This document shows, in pieces, positions 56,284 to 64,000 of a DNA stretch of 64,000 bases. The notes beneath the pieces are model-generated. The model searched no databases and had not been told where the DNA came from. It worked only from the letters and a program-made list of their open reading frames with translations. How positions within the stretch are numbered: the stretch's first letter is position 1; each line of letters starts with the position of its first letter. This DNA comes from Nocardioides okcheonensis (GTDB lineage: Bacteria; Actinomycetota; Actinomycetes; Propionibacteriales; Nocardioidaceae): positions 1,364,001 to 1,428,000 of the forward strand of contig NZ_CP087710.1 of the NCBI RefSeq assembly GCF_020991065.1, written 5' to 3'. The position numbers were made by a program, and so were the translations under genes.

Positions 56284-57489
56284 GTGCGCATCGTCGTGGT
56301 CAACAACTTCTACCCGCCGCGCGTGGGGGGCAGCGCCCACCTCAGCGACGCCCTCGCCCGGGGCTACGCGGCGCGCGGGCACGAGGTGCTCGTCGTCACC
56401 GCGGCCTACCAGGACGCACCGGCCGAGGAGTGGCGCGACGGCGTCCGCGTCGTCCGCTTCCCCGCGTTCGTGCTCCCCGAGAGCCGGCTCGCGGTGTCGT
56501 TCGACATCTCCTTCGCCACCCGCCCGAGCCTGCGCCGCCGCCTGTCCCGCCTGCTCGACGAGTTCCGCCCCGACGTGATCCACCAGCACGGGCAGTTCAT
56601 GGACCTCACCTGGGCCACCGGCGCCTGGGCCCGGCGCCACGACGTCCCGGTGCTGCTCAGCATCCACACCCGCCTCGAGAACCCCGCGGCCGCCTACCGG
56701 CACGCGTTCCGGTTCCTCGACGCCACCCTCGTCGCGCCGCGCCTGCGCCGCTACCGCCCCTCGCTGGTCGTCATGGACTCCTACATGGACGACTACATCA
56801 AGGAGCGCTACGCCGGCCGCTACCGCGACCTGGTGGCGATCCCCGTCGGCGTCGACCCCGCGTGGGTGCGCGCCGGCGACGCCGCACGGGGCCGCGAGCT
56901 CGCGGGCGTCGGGCCGGACGCGCCGATCATCCTCTCCATCGGGCACGTGATCCCGGTCCGGGACCGGCTCGGCGTCGTCGAGGCGCTGCCCGCCGTCCTG
57001 GAGCGCCACCCCGATGCCAAGCTGGTCGTCGTCGGCCGGGTCTACTACGACCTGTTCCAGCAGCGCGCGGAGGAGCTCGGCGTCGCGCACGCCGTGACCG
57101 CCCTCGGCGCGATGCCCAAGGCCGACATCCCGCACCTGCTCGCCGCGGCGACCGTCGAGACCCACGAGCAGGGCCTCGGCCTCGGCACCGCCACCCTGGA
57201 GTCGATGGCCGCCGGCACCCCCGTGGTCGCCTGGGGCCGCATCGACAACTTCCCCGGCGTCCCGATGGTCGACGGCGACGACATCTTCATGTGCCGCCCC
57301 GGCGACGTCGCCGGCCTCGCCGAGCGGATCACGCTGGCGCTCGACGACCCCGAGGCGACCCGCGTGGTCGGCGAGAAGGCGGCGGCGATCGTCGACGAGC
57401 ACTTCGCGCTCGAGCGGGTGCTCGACCGCCACCTCGAGGTGCTGGAGGAGCTGTGCGCGACGCCGGCCCCCCAGGCCGCCCGCCGCTGA
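56284..57489 (+). CDS. glycosyltransferase family 4
   Basis: A 401-aa GT-B fold enzyme. GTG 56284 gives MRIVVVNNFYPPRVGGSAHL with the N-terminal glycine-rich loop. The C-terminal Rossmann domain has ILSIGHVIPVRDRLGVVEAL, then THEQGLGLGTATLESMAAGT containing the EX7E retaining-GT4 motif. Cytoplasmic, predicted to add a sugar from a nucleotide donor to a lipid-linked polysaccharide intermediate. Divergent from the membrane protein gene by 267 bases, which must hold both promoters. Confidence 0.93.
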   Translation: MRIVVVNNFYPPRVGGSAHLSDALARGYAARGHEVLVVTAAYQDAPAEEWRDGVRVVRFPAFVLPESRLAVSFDISFATRPSLRRRLSRLLDEFRPDVIHQHGQFMDLTWATGAWARRHDVPVLLSIHTRLENPAAAYRHAFRFLDATLVAPRLRRYRPSLVVMDSYMDDYIKERYAGRYRDLVAIPVGVDPAWVRAGDAARGRELAGVGPDAPIILSIGHVIPVRDRLGVVEALPAVLERHPDAKLVVVGRVYYDLFQQRAEELGVAHAVTALGAMPKADIPHLLAAATVETHEQGLGLGTATLESMAAGTPVVAWGRIDNFPGVPMVDGDDIFMCRPGDVAGLAERITLALDDPEATRVVGEKAAAIVDEHFALERVLDRHLEVLEELCATPAPQAARR

Positions 57490-57543
57490 CCGGCACCCCA
57501 CGTCCAGAACCCACCGCACCACCCACCTGAGGAGAACCACCAG

Positions 57544-58467
57544 ATGAGCTCGAAGGAAACCGTCTTCTTCACCGGCGGTGCCGGCTTCATCGGCATGCAC
57601 GTCGTCCCCATGCTGCTCGAGAAGGACTACAAGGTCCGCATCTTCGACAACATGTTCCGCGGCGACCGCGACGCCGTCGCCAAGCTCGGTGACGACGTCG
57701 AGCTCATCGACCAGGACGTGCGCTACGGCGGTGCCGTGCACGCCGCGATGAAGGGCTGCTCCAAGGTCATCCACGCGGCAGCGGTGTCGATCAACAAGAG
57801 CCAGGCCGACCCGTACGAGTCCATGGACATCAACATGATCGGCAACCACAACGTGTTCGCGGCCGCGGCCGACCACGGCGTGGACCGCCTCGTCTACTGC
57901 TCCTCCGCGTCGGTCTACGGCGACCCGGAGCGGCTGCCGATGCACGAGGACGACAAGCTCCTCCCGATCACGCCCTACTGCATCGCCAAGCGTGCCGGCG
58001 AGGACCTGCTGGCCTACTACCAGCGTCGGGCGAACCTCTCGTGGGTCGCGCTGCGGTTCTTCAACGTCTACGGCCCCGGCCAGAAGACCACCGCGTACTA
58101 CACCTCGGTGATCAACCACTTCGTCAACCGGATCAAGAACGGCGAGCCGCCGGTCATCGACGGCAAGGGCGAGCAGTCGATGGACTTCATCCACGTCCAC
58201 GACATCGCGCGCTCGGTCGTGCTGGCGCTGGAGTCGGAGCAGGCCAACGTGCCGGTCAACATCGGCACCGGCATCGACACCTCGATCGCCGACCTCGCGC
58301 GGATCCTCATCGACGCGGTCGGCGCCGACGTGGAGCCCCAGTTCAACCCCCGCGACGTGCTGGTGAGCCGCCGCGCGGCCGACACCACCCGCGCCAAGGA
58401 GGTCCTCGGCTTCGAGCCGACGATCGACGTGCGCTCGGGCATGACCGAGCTCATCCGGGGCCAGTGA
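57544..58467 (+). CDS. NAD-dependent nucleotide-sugar epimerase/dehydratase
   Basis: A 307-aa extended SDR. NAD-binding TGGAGFIG at residues 10-17, HAAAVSINKSQADPYE, SSASVYGD and the catalytic Tyr145-xxx-Lys149 in TPYCIAKRAGE. Resembles UDP-glucose/GlcNAc C4-epimerases. Good AGGAGA ribosome site. Followed at 7 bases by an acyltransferase gene, so it is likely in the same route to a modified sugar. Confidence 0.93.
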   Translation: MSSKETVFFTGGAGFIGMHVVPMLLEKDYKVRIFDNMFRGDRDAVAKLGDDVELIDQDVRYGGAVHAAMKGCSKVIHAAAVSINKSQADPYESMDINMIGNHNVFAAAADHGVDRLVYCSSASVYGDPERLPMHEDDKLLPITPYCIAKRAGEDLLAYYQRRANLSWVALRFFNVYGPGQKTTAYYTSVINHFVNRIKNGEPPVIDGKGEQSMDFIHVHDIARSVVLALESEQANVPVNIGTGIDTSIADLARILIDAVGADVEPQFNPRDVLVSRRAADTTRAKEVLGFEPTIDVRSGMTELIRGQ

Positions 58468-58474
58468 GCCCGTC

Positions 58475-58909
58475 GTGAGCGCCGGACTGCCGCCCAACCC
58501 CTGGAACGAGCACGCCTGGGTGGTGGGCGAGCCGAGCGTCGGAGAGGGCACCTGGATCGGTGCCTTCACGGTGATCGACGCGTCCGGCGGCCTCACGATC
58601 GGCCGGGGGTGCGACATCTCCTCCGGCGTGCACATCTACACCCACTCCTCGGCGAAGCGGTGCGTCTCGGGACGCCGCTTCGCCGAGGTGGAGCGGCAGC
58701 CGGTGACGATCGGCGACCGGGTCTTCATCGGCGCCGGTGCCGTGGTCAACATGGGCGTCACGATCGGCGACGAGGCCGTCGTGGGCGCCGGCGCGGTCGT
58801 CACGGCCGACGTGCCCGCCCGGGCGATCGTCGGCGGCGTACCGGCGCGTCAGATCGGTCGGGTCGACCTCGACGACCCGACCGACCCGAGGTTCGTCACC
58901 GGGTCCTGA
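58475..58909 (+). CDS. hexapeptide-repeat acyltransferase (WbpD-like)
   Basis: A 144-aa left-handed beta-helix acetyltransferase, GTG start. Repeats ASGGLTIGRGCDISSGVHIY, QPVTIGDRVFIGAGAVVNMG and VTIGDEAVVGAGAVVTADVP, then RAIVGGVPARQIG, the usual acetyl-CoA-binding end. It matches the short acetyltransferases acting on 3-amino UDP sugars (WbpD). Its stop overlaps the convergent oxidoreductase gene by 14 bases. Confidence 0.88.
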   Translation: MSAGLPPNPWNEHAWVVGEPSVGEGTWIGAFTVIDASGGLTIGRGCDISSGVHIYTHSSAKRCVSGRRFAEVERQPVTIGDRVFIGAGAVVNMGVTIGDEAVVGAGAVVTADVPARAIVGGVPARQIGRVDLDDPTDPRFVTGS

Positions 58910-59849
58910 GGACCTCGTCCACCACGCGGTGGGCCGGCAGGATGCTCGCCCGCTCGGTGTCGGCGTCGACCGTGCCGTCGACGAGGTCGACGAAGTGCGC
59001 GAGCTGGGAGACCAGCGGCTCGGCGCCACCGATCTCCGGGACCTCGATCTCGGTGAACTGGCGGAAGCCGACGAAGGCGTCGTCGGGCTCGATGCTGGAG
59101 TGGCGGTAGCTGGTGAGACCGCGGCGCAGCAGGTCGATCTCGATCATCCGGTCGAGCTCCTGGATCACCATCGAGCGGACCTTGACCTGGCCGAGCCGGC
59201 TGGCCGACACCGACGCGATGCCGCCGCCGGTGAACCGCACGCCCGCCTCGACGACGTCCTCGGCGCCCGGCACGCTGCTGGGGTGGAACTGGCCCACGCT
59301 GACGTCGAACGACTCGGGCTGCTGCTCGCCGAAAGCCCGCACGACCAGGTCGACGTCGTGGACCAGCAGGTCCCAGGCGACGCCGGTCTTGATGCGCGGC
59401 GCGTAGGGCGAGTGCCGCTGGGCGCGGACGTAGACCGGCGCCTCGATCATCTTCATCGCGGTCATCACCGCGGGGTTGAAGCGCTCGAGGAAGCCGCACA
59501 TCAGCGGCGTCCCGGCGGCCTCCGAGGCGCGCACGAGGTCCTCGGACTGCTCCAGCGACGGGCACAGCGGCTTCTCGACGAGCAGCGGCCGCCCGGCGGC
59601 GATGACCTCGGCGGCGATGTCGTGGTGGGCCTCCGTGGCCGCGGCGACGACCACGGCGTCGAAGCCGCCGACGCCGTCGAGGTCGGGCTGCCAGGCGGAG
59701 CCGTACTGCTCGGCGACGGCGAGGCCGCTCTCCTCGTGCGGGTCGATGACCGCGGCGAGCTCGGTCCGGGGACCGGTGGCGATGACCCGCGCGTGGTTGC
59801 GTCCCATGGACCCGGATCCGACGAGTGCGATGCGCAGTGCTCCAGACAT
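58896..59849 (-). CDS. Gfo/Idh/MocA family oxidoreductase
   Basis: A 317-aa NAD(P)-dependent sugar dehydrogenase. ATG 59849 gives MSGALRIALVGSGSMGRNHA with the dinucleotide glycine motif GSGSMG. The catalytic EKP is in LLVEKPLCPSLEQS and a likely second active-site block is TGVAWDLLVHDVDLV. Candidate for the 3-dehydrogenation step (WbpB-like) before the aminotransferase and acetyltransferase of the same locus. It is on the opposite strand to them. Confidence 0.9.
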   Translation of the reverse strand: MSGALRIALVGSGSMGRNHARVIATGPRTELAAVIDPHEESGLAVAEQYGSAWQPDLDGVGGFDAVVVAAATEAHHDIAAEVIAAGRPLLVEKPLCPSLEQSEDLVRASEAAGTPLMCGFLERFNPAVMTAMKMIEAPVYVRAQRHSPYAPRIKTGVAWDLLVHDVDLVVRAFGEQQPESFDVSVGQFHPSSVPGAEDVVEAGVRFTGGGIASVSASRLGQVKVRSMVIQELDRMIEIDLLRRGLTSYRHSSIEPDDAFVGFRQFTEIEVPEIGGAEPLVSQLAHFVDLVDGTVDADTERASILPAHRVVDEVLRTR

Positions 59850-59992
59850 GGCCCGCACCTTATCGACGGCCCTCGTTTTGGCCGCATCGCGCCCCCGTGG
59901 GGCAAGATGGCGGTCCGGACGCCGCCTCCTGCGCGCGTGCGTCCGCCACCGGTGAGCCCTCGGGGAGCGGCCGCCCGACGAAAGGATCCGCC

Positions 59993-60988
59993 ACGTCCGC
60001 CGAAGTCCAGTCCGCGCACACCCTGCGCGGCCGGCTGATCCACTGGGCGCGCATCCTCCTCGTGGTCGCGGTCGTGCTGGCCGCCGGCTACGCGCTGTGG
60101 TCCAACCACGAGGTCGTCCAGGAGACGCTCGCGGAGCTCTCCTGGCACGACTGGCTGCCCTCCTTCGTCGCCCTGCCGGTGGCGATCCTGCTGTCCACCT
60201 GGAGCTGGCAGCTCCTCGTCGACGAGCTCGGCGAGCCGATCGGCGTCGCGCGCGGCGCGCAGATCTTCCTGGTCGGCCAGCTCGGCAAGTACCTCCCCGG
60301 CTCGGTGTGGGCCTACCTCCTCCAGATCGAGCTCGGCCGGCGCGCCGGGCTCGCCCGCGCCCGGATCTTCACGGCGACGCTGTTCTCCCTGGCGGTGGCG
60401 GTGGTCGCCGCGCTGCTCGCCGGCTCGCTCGTGCTGCCGGGCTTCGTCCGCGACTACGAGGCGCTGCGCGGGCTGGTCTGGCTCTACCTGCTGCTGCCCG
60501 TCGGCCTGGTGTGCCTCCACCCGCGGATCCTGCAGTGGATCGTGTCGGTGGGGTTCAAGGTGCTGCGCCGTCCTCAGCCCGACCACCCGGTGCGGATGCG
60601 CGCGATCGCGCTGTCCCTGCTGGCGGCCGTGGCGTCGTACTGCTTCTTCGGCGTCCACCTGTGGCTGCTGGTCCGCGGCGTCTCCGACGTCGACGGCAGC
60701 GCGTCGTTCCTGCTCGTGTGCATCGGGACGATGGCGATCGCGATGATCTCGGGGCTGTTCTTCTTCCTGCTCCCCTCGGGCGCCGGCGTCCGCGAGCTGG
60801 TCATCGTGACGGCCCTCGCCCCGACGATCGGGTCGGGCGAGGCCATCGCCCTCGCCGCGGTCTCCCGGGTGCTGATCATCGTGGCCGACGTGGTCACGGC
60901 CGCGACCGCCGCCGGTCTGGGCTGGTGGGAGCGGCGCCACTTCGGCCCGATCCCGCACGACCAGGGCGTCGACGACGACGAGGTCTGA
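59993..60988 (+). CDS. UPF0104/lysylphosphatidylglycerol synthase transmembrane-domain protein
   Basis: A 331-aa membrane protein of about eight helices. Family marks: AQIFLVGQLGKYLPGSVWAY and LPSGAGVRELVIVTALAP, close to the protein encoded at 30228-31133. The best upstream ribosome site, AAAGGA, lies seven bases before ACG 59993, the apparent start (TSAEVQSAHTLRGRL). Standard in-frame starts are either far upstream or inside helix 1 (GTG 60062). Probably a flippase-like or lipid-handling partner of the polysaccharide locus. Confidence 0.83.
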   Translation, partial: TSAEVQSAHTLRGRLIHWARILLVVAVVLAAGYALWSNHEVVQETLAELSWHDWLPSFVALPVAILLSTWSWQLLVDELGEPIGVARGAQIFLVGQLGKYLPGSVWAYLLQIELGRRAGLARARIFTATLFSLAVAVVAALLAGSLVLPGFVRDYEALRGLVWLYLLLPVGLVCLHPRILQWIVSVGFKVLRRPQPDHPVRMRAIALSLLAAVASYCFFGVHLWLLVRGVSDVDGSASFLLVCIGTMAIAMISGLFFFLLPSGAGVRELVIVTALAPTIGSGEAIALAAVSRVLIIVADVVTAATAAGLGWWERRHFGPIPHDQGVDDDEV

Positions 60989-61020
60989 GCCCCGCTCCAG
61001 GCACGCCGGTCGACCCGGGC

Positions 61021-62241
61021 TCAGGCCCCCGCGAGGTCCGGCCGCTCGATGCCGTCGACCCGGTCCACGATCAGCCCGGCGATCGGCAGCGCCGACGTCG
61101 CGGCCGGCGACGGCGCGTTGACGACGTGCAGCGTGCGCGGGGTGTCGCGCAGCAGGAAGTCGTGGACGAACGACCCGTCGCGCATGACCGCCTGGGCCCG
61201 GATCCCCGCCTCGCGCGGCGTCAGGTCCTCGAGGCGCAGGTCGGGGCAGTACTTCTGGCACAGGCGCAGGTAGCCGCGCTTGGACAGCGAGTTGCGCATC
61301 TCGCGCACGCCGGTGCGGACGTTGGCTCGTGCGACGTGCCACATGCCGGGGAACGTGACGATGTCGCGGAAGTCGCGGCGGTCGAAGGAGAACTTCGGGT
61401 AGCCCTCGCGGGCGAGCCCGAGCACCGCGTTCGGGCCGACGTTGAGCCCGCCGTCGACGGTGGGCGTCAGGTGCACGCCGAGGAACGGCAGCTCCGGGTC
61501 GGGGATCGGGTAGACGAGGGTGTCGACCAGGTCGGCGCGCTCGGGGCGCACGTCGTAGTACTCGCCGCGGAACGGGACCATCGCGAAGTCGACCTCGATC
61601 CCGGCCATCGCCGCGACCCGGTCGGCCTGCACGCCGGCGCAGAACACCACGTGCGCGCCGCGGACCTCGCCGCGGCTGGTGGTCAGCACGACCTCCTGCG
61701 CGGTCTCCCGGATGCCGAGCACCCGGGTGTCGCGCATCAGGGTCCCGCCGGACGCCTCGACCAGCTCCGCGAGGCGCCGGTTGATCATGCCGTAGTCGGT
61801 GATGCCGGTGGCGGAGACGAACAGCGCGCCGAGGCCGGCCACGTGCGGCTCGCGCTCGCGCAGCTCGGCGGCCGACAGCACGGTCGCGTCGATCCGGTTG
61901 ACCTCGGCCCGCTCGGCGAGCGCGCGCATCCCCGCGAGCTCGCGCTCGTCGGTCGCGACGAGCAGCTTGCCGATGCGCCGCCACGGGATGCCGTGCTCCT
62001 CCGCGAAGGCCTCGGTGGCGGCAGCGCCGGCCCGGCACAGCTCGGCCTTGAGGCTGCCCGGCTGGTAGTAGATCCCCGAGTGGATGACGCCGCTGTTGTG
62101 GCCGGTCTGGTGCCGGCCGAACTCGGGCTCCTTGTCGAGCAGCAGCACGCTGCGGTCGGGGTGGCGCCGGCTCAGCGTCCAGGCGGTCGCCGCGCCGACG
62201 ATGCCTCCGCCGACGACGACGTGGTCAAAGGTGTCGGCCAC
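61021..62241 (-). CDS. lhgO: L-2-hydroxyglutarate oxidase
   Basis: A 406-aa FAD enzyme converting L-2-hydroxyglutarate to 2-oxoglutarate, a metabolite-repair activity. GTG 62241 places DHVVVGGGIVGAATAWTLSR (FAD-binding GxGxxG) at residue 6. GRHQTGHNSGVIHSGIYYQP is the family signature, later VPFRGEYYDV and NAPSPAATSALPIAGL. It stands alone on this strand inside a polysaccharide locus, so it is not an obvious functional partner. Confidence 0.92.
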   Translation of the reverse strand: MADTFDHVVVGGGIVGAATAWTLSRRHPDRSVLLLDKEPEFGRHQTGHNSGVIHSGIYYQPGSLKAELCRAGAAATEAFAEEHGIPWRRIGKLLVATDERELAGMRALAERAEVNRIDATVLSAAELREREPHVAGLGALFVSATGITDYGMINRRLAELVEASGGTLMRDTRVLGIRETAQEVVLTTSRGEVRGAHVVFCAGVQADRVAAMAGIEVDFAMVPFRGEYYDVRPERADLVDTLVYPIPDPELPFLGVHLTPTVDGGLNVGPNAVLGLAREGYPKFSFDRRDFRDIVTFPGMWHVARANVRTGVREMRNSLSKRGYLRLCQKYCPDLRLEDLTPREAGIRAQAVMRDGSFVHDFLLRDTPRTLHVVNAPSPAATSALPIAGLIVDRVDGIERPDLAGA

Positions 62242-62340
62242 TGGGGGTCCTCCGGCGCGGTGGGTCGTGGTGGTGCGAGGTCGGGCGACAGCATAGGTAC
62301 CGGCCGGGGCGGGGGTGGGCTGCGGGTAAGGTGCTGCCCC

Positions 62341-62916
62341 GTGGACGAGCGGGGAGACCAGGGCGACGACGGCCTCCGGCTGGCACGGGCCGAGAAGGCG
62401 CTGCGCCAGTCCGGGCGCGAGCTCAAGTGGTGGCAGATCGAGCTCGAGCACACCACCGAGGACCTCCAGCGCGCCCGTCGCCAGCGGGCCCGGCTCCGCG
62501 AGCAGGTCGACGTCCTCTCCGAGGCGCTCGCGACCTCGCTGTCCGAGGCGTACTGGTCCTCGCGGCCGTCCGCGTCCGGCGTGGGCCGGCTGCTCGGCCG
62601 CGGCGCGTCCGCCGACCCCGAGGCCGACCTGGTCCGCGAGGTCGAGGCCAGCGACCGCTTCGACGGCGCCTGGTACGTCCGCACCCACCCGAAGGCAGCC
62701 CGGTCGGGCCTGAGCCCGGCGCTGCACTACGTCCGCCACGCCGCCCGCCTCGACCCGGGGCCGCGGTTCTCCACCAAGCGCTACCTCGAGGAGCACCCCG
62801 AGGCCGCCGGGAGCGACCTGCCGCCGCTGCTGCACGCGGCGCGCCACGGCCACCTCCACGACCGCGCCGACGACGCCGACGGCGCGTCGTCCCCGGCCCA
62901 CGACGTCCACCTGTGA
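62341..62916 (+). CDS. coiled-coil protein with WYV-type repeats, coupled to a rhamnan-synthesis-F-like gene
   Basis: A 191-aa protein, GTG start (62341). Residues 10-70 are a charged coiled coil (LARAEKALRQSGRELKWWQI...RARLREQVDVLSEAL). Two repeats follow: FDGAWYVRTHPKAARSGLSP-ALHYVRH and FSTKRYLEEHPEAAGSDLPP-LLHAARH. These resemble the repeats found at the N-terminus of many glycosyltransferase and RgpF proteins. Its TGA overlaps the next GTG (GTGA). No catalytic motif; perhaps an assembly or anchoring subunit of the following enzyme. Confidence 0.72.
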   Translation: MDERGDQGDDGLRLARAEKALRQSGRELKWWQIELEHTTEDLQRARRQRARLREQVDVLSEALATSLSEAYWSSRPSASGVGRLLGRGASADPEADLVREVEASDRFDGAWYVRTHPKAARSGLSPALHYVRHAARLDPGPRFSTKRYLEEHPEAAGSDLPPLLHAARHGHLHDRADDADGASSPAHDVHL

Positions 62917-64000
62917 CCGCACCGACCGCCCCGGGGACGCCCCTGCCGCTGGCCGAGTTCACGGCGCGGTGGCGCGCCTTCGTGCCCGGCTGGGCCGCCG
63001 CATCCCCGGAGGAGCGGGAGCGGATGCTCGCCGAGGTGATCGAGCACGGCCTGCCGCCGCTCGGTCCCGGCGCGGCCGACGCCGACCCGCCGGACCCCGA
63101 CGACGTGGTGGCGGCGGAGGTCGCGGTCGTCCGCGCGAGCGGGCTGTTCGACGAGCTCGGCTACCTCGTGCACAACCCCGACCTGCACTGGAACCTCTGC
63201 CTCAGCCCCGAGCAGGCGATCCACTTCGTCGAGCGCGGCTGGCACGAGATGCGCCACCCCTCCCCCGGCTTCGACCTCTGGCACTACACCTACACCCACC
63301 TCGACCCCGAGACCGACGAGGTCAACCCGCTGGTCCACCACACCCTCGAGGGGCGCCGCCACGGCCTGTCGGTGCAGCCCGACGTCCACGAGCTCGAGCC
63401 GCCGGAGCCGCCGGTCGCCGCGCCGCGGCGGGTGTGCCTGTTCGCGGGCTTCGACGTCGACGGGATCATCGACCCGACCGTCGTGACCTACCTCGCCGAC
63501 CTCAGCCGCTTCGCCGACGTCTACTACCTCGCCGACTGCGAGCTCGAGGACGGCGAGCTGGAGAAGCTCGCGCCGTACACCGAGGGCGCCTGGGCGATCC
63601 GGCACGGACGCTACGACTTCGGCTCCTACGCGATGCTCGCCACCGAGCTCGTCGGCTGGGACGTGATCGACCAGTACGACGAGATGATGCTGGCCAACGA
63701 CTCGGCCTGGCTCGTGCAGCCGCTGGACCGCGTGTTCGCCAAGATGGACGCCACCACGTGCGACTGGTGGGGCCTCCAGGCGACCTACGAGGACTTCACC
63801 GTCCTCGACCACGAGCGGCTCGGGCGTCGGCTCGACCTCGACGAGCTCGAGGAGCAGATGCGCCGGCCCGACCTGTGGCGCTACTCCGACTTCCTGCACG
63901 TCGGGTCGTACTTCCTGGTCTACCGGCGCCGCGTCGTGCAGGACGCCGGCTTCCGCCGCCGCCTCGAGACGGTCGCCAAGCAGCGCGACAAGACCGCCAT
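62913..64000 (+). CDS. rhamnan synthesis F (RgpF)-like glycosyltransferase, partial
   Basis: The 5' part of a large gene; 362 codons are visible and it runs off the window. After an N-terminal helical part, two repeats (FDELGYLVHNPDLHWNLCLS; FDLWHYTYTHLDPETDEVNP) precede the RgpF-type domain: RRVCLFAGFDVDGIIDPTVV, LSRFADVYYLADCEL, WDVIDQYDEMMLANDSAWLV and WRYSDFLHVGSYFLVYRRRV. Rhamnan-synthesis F proteins build surface polysaccharides. GTG overlaps the preceding gene (GTGA). Confidence 0.85.
   Translation, partial: MTAPTAPGTPLPLAEFTARWRAFVPGWAAASPEERERMLAEVIEHGLPPLGPGAADADPPDPDDVVAAEVAVVRASGLFDELGYLVHNPDLHWNLCLSPEQAIHFVERGWHEMRHPSPGFDLWHYTYTHLDPETDEVNPLVHHTLEGRRHGLSVQPDVHELEPPEPPVAAPRRVCLFAGFDVDGIIDPTVVTYLADLSRFADVYYLADCELEDGELEKLAPYTEGAWAIRHGRYDFGSYAMLATELVGWDVIDQYDEMMLANDSAWLVQPLDRVFAKMDATTCDWWGLQATYEDFTVLDHERLGRRLDLDELEEQMRRPDLWRYSDFLHVGSYFLVYRRRVVQDAGFRRRLETVAKQRDKTA

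Overview
The window is very G+C-rich, densely packed DNA from an actinomycete. GTG starts are common, and neighbouring genes are often joined by ATGA or GTGA overlaps. Gene content (gatCAB, a ligA-mnmA-cysteine desulfurase set, rne-rplU-rpmA-obgE-proB, PhoD, DUF305, LVIVD and DUF2142 proteins) suggests a chromosome of the Nocardioidaceae, probably Nocardioides. That placement is an inference from gene content. I saw no rRNA, tRNA, CRISPR array, insertion sequence or integrase.

1-6 kb: a DrrAB-type ABC exporter faces a PadR regulator, followed by an EamA exporter coupled to a PQQ-type sugar dehydrogenase lipoprotein, then a Tat-exported PhoD phosphatase behind a candidate PHO box. 6-14.4 kb: the most interesting block. 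A cobalamin riboswitch precedes a tightly overlapping operon. It encodes a secreted helical-barrel protein resembling the alpha domain of intrinsic factor, a separate membrane-anchored protein resembling the transcobalamin beta domain (DUF4430), and the T, A and S components of an ECF importer. A paralogue of the barrel protein lies immediately upstream. Together they look like a cell-surface vitamin B12 capture and import system that splits the two intrinsic-factor domains between two proteins.

14.5-24 kb: gatB, gatA and gatC, then an RTX-like secreted protein, a DUF305 lipoprotein, a secreted LVIVD protein and ligA. 24-34 kb: a TetR-controlled MFS efflux pump with a perfect palindromic operator, an alpha/beta hydrolase, and a membrane glycosylation operon (two GT-C-type proteins, a UPF0104 flippase-like protein, a methyltransferase, a GT2) facing a further membrane protein. 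34-48 kb: translation and RNA housekeeping genes (MetE-like, mnmA, cysteine desulfurase; proB, obgE, rpmA, rplU, rne, TIGR03936), with a metallopeptidase lipoprotein, a nucleotidyltransferase-like protein and a MazG-like protein between the two sets.

48-64 kb: a surface polysaccharide locus. It holds tandem DUF2142 membrane proteins, two DegT aminotransferases, two hexapeptide acyltransferases, a GT4, a sugar epimerase, a Gfo/Idh oxidoreductase, a UPF0104 protein, an L-2-hydroxyglutarate oxidase and a rhamnan-synthesis-F-like protein running off the end. The oxidoreductase, aminotransferase and acyltransferase set is what is needed to make an N-acylated amino sugar nucleotide.

Three genes (the DUF4430 gene, the UPF0104 gene at 30 kb and rne) show local reading-frame slips in G+C-rich low-complexity DNA. 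Uncorrected base-call errors are the simplest explanation. Two genes of the polysaccharide locus have Shine-Dalgarno-like sequence in front of non-canonical start codons.
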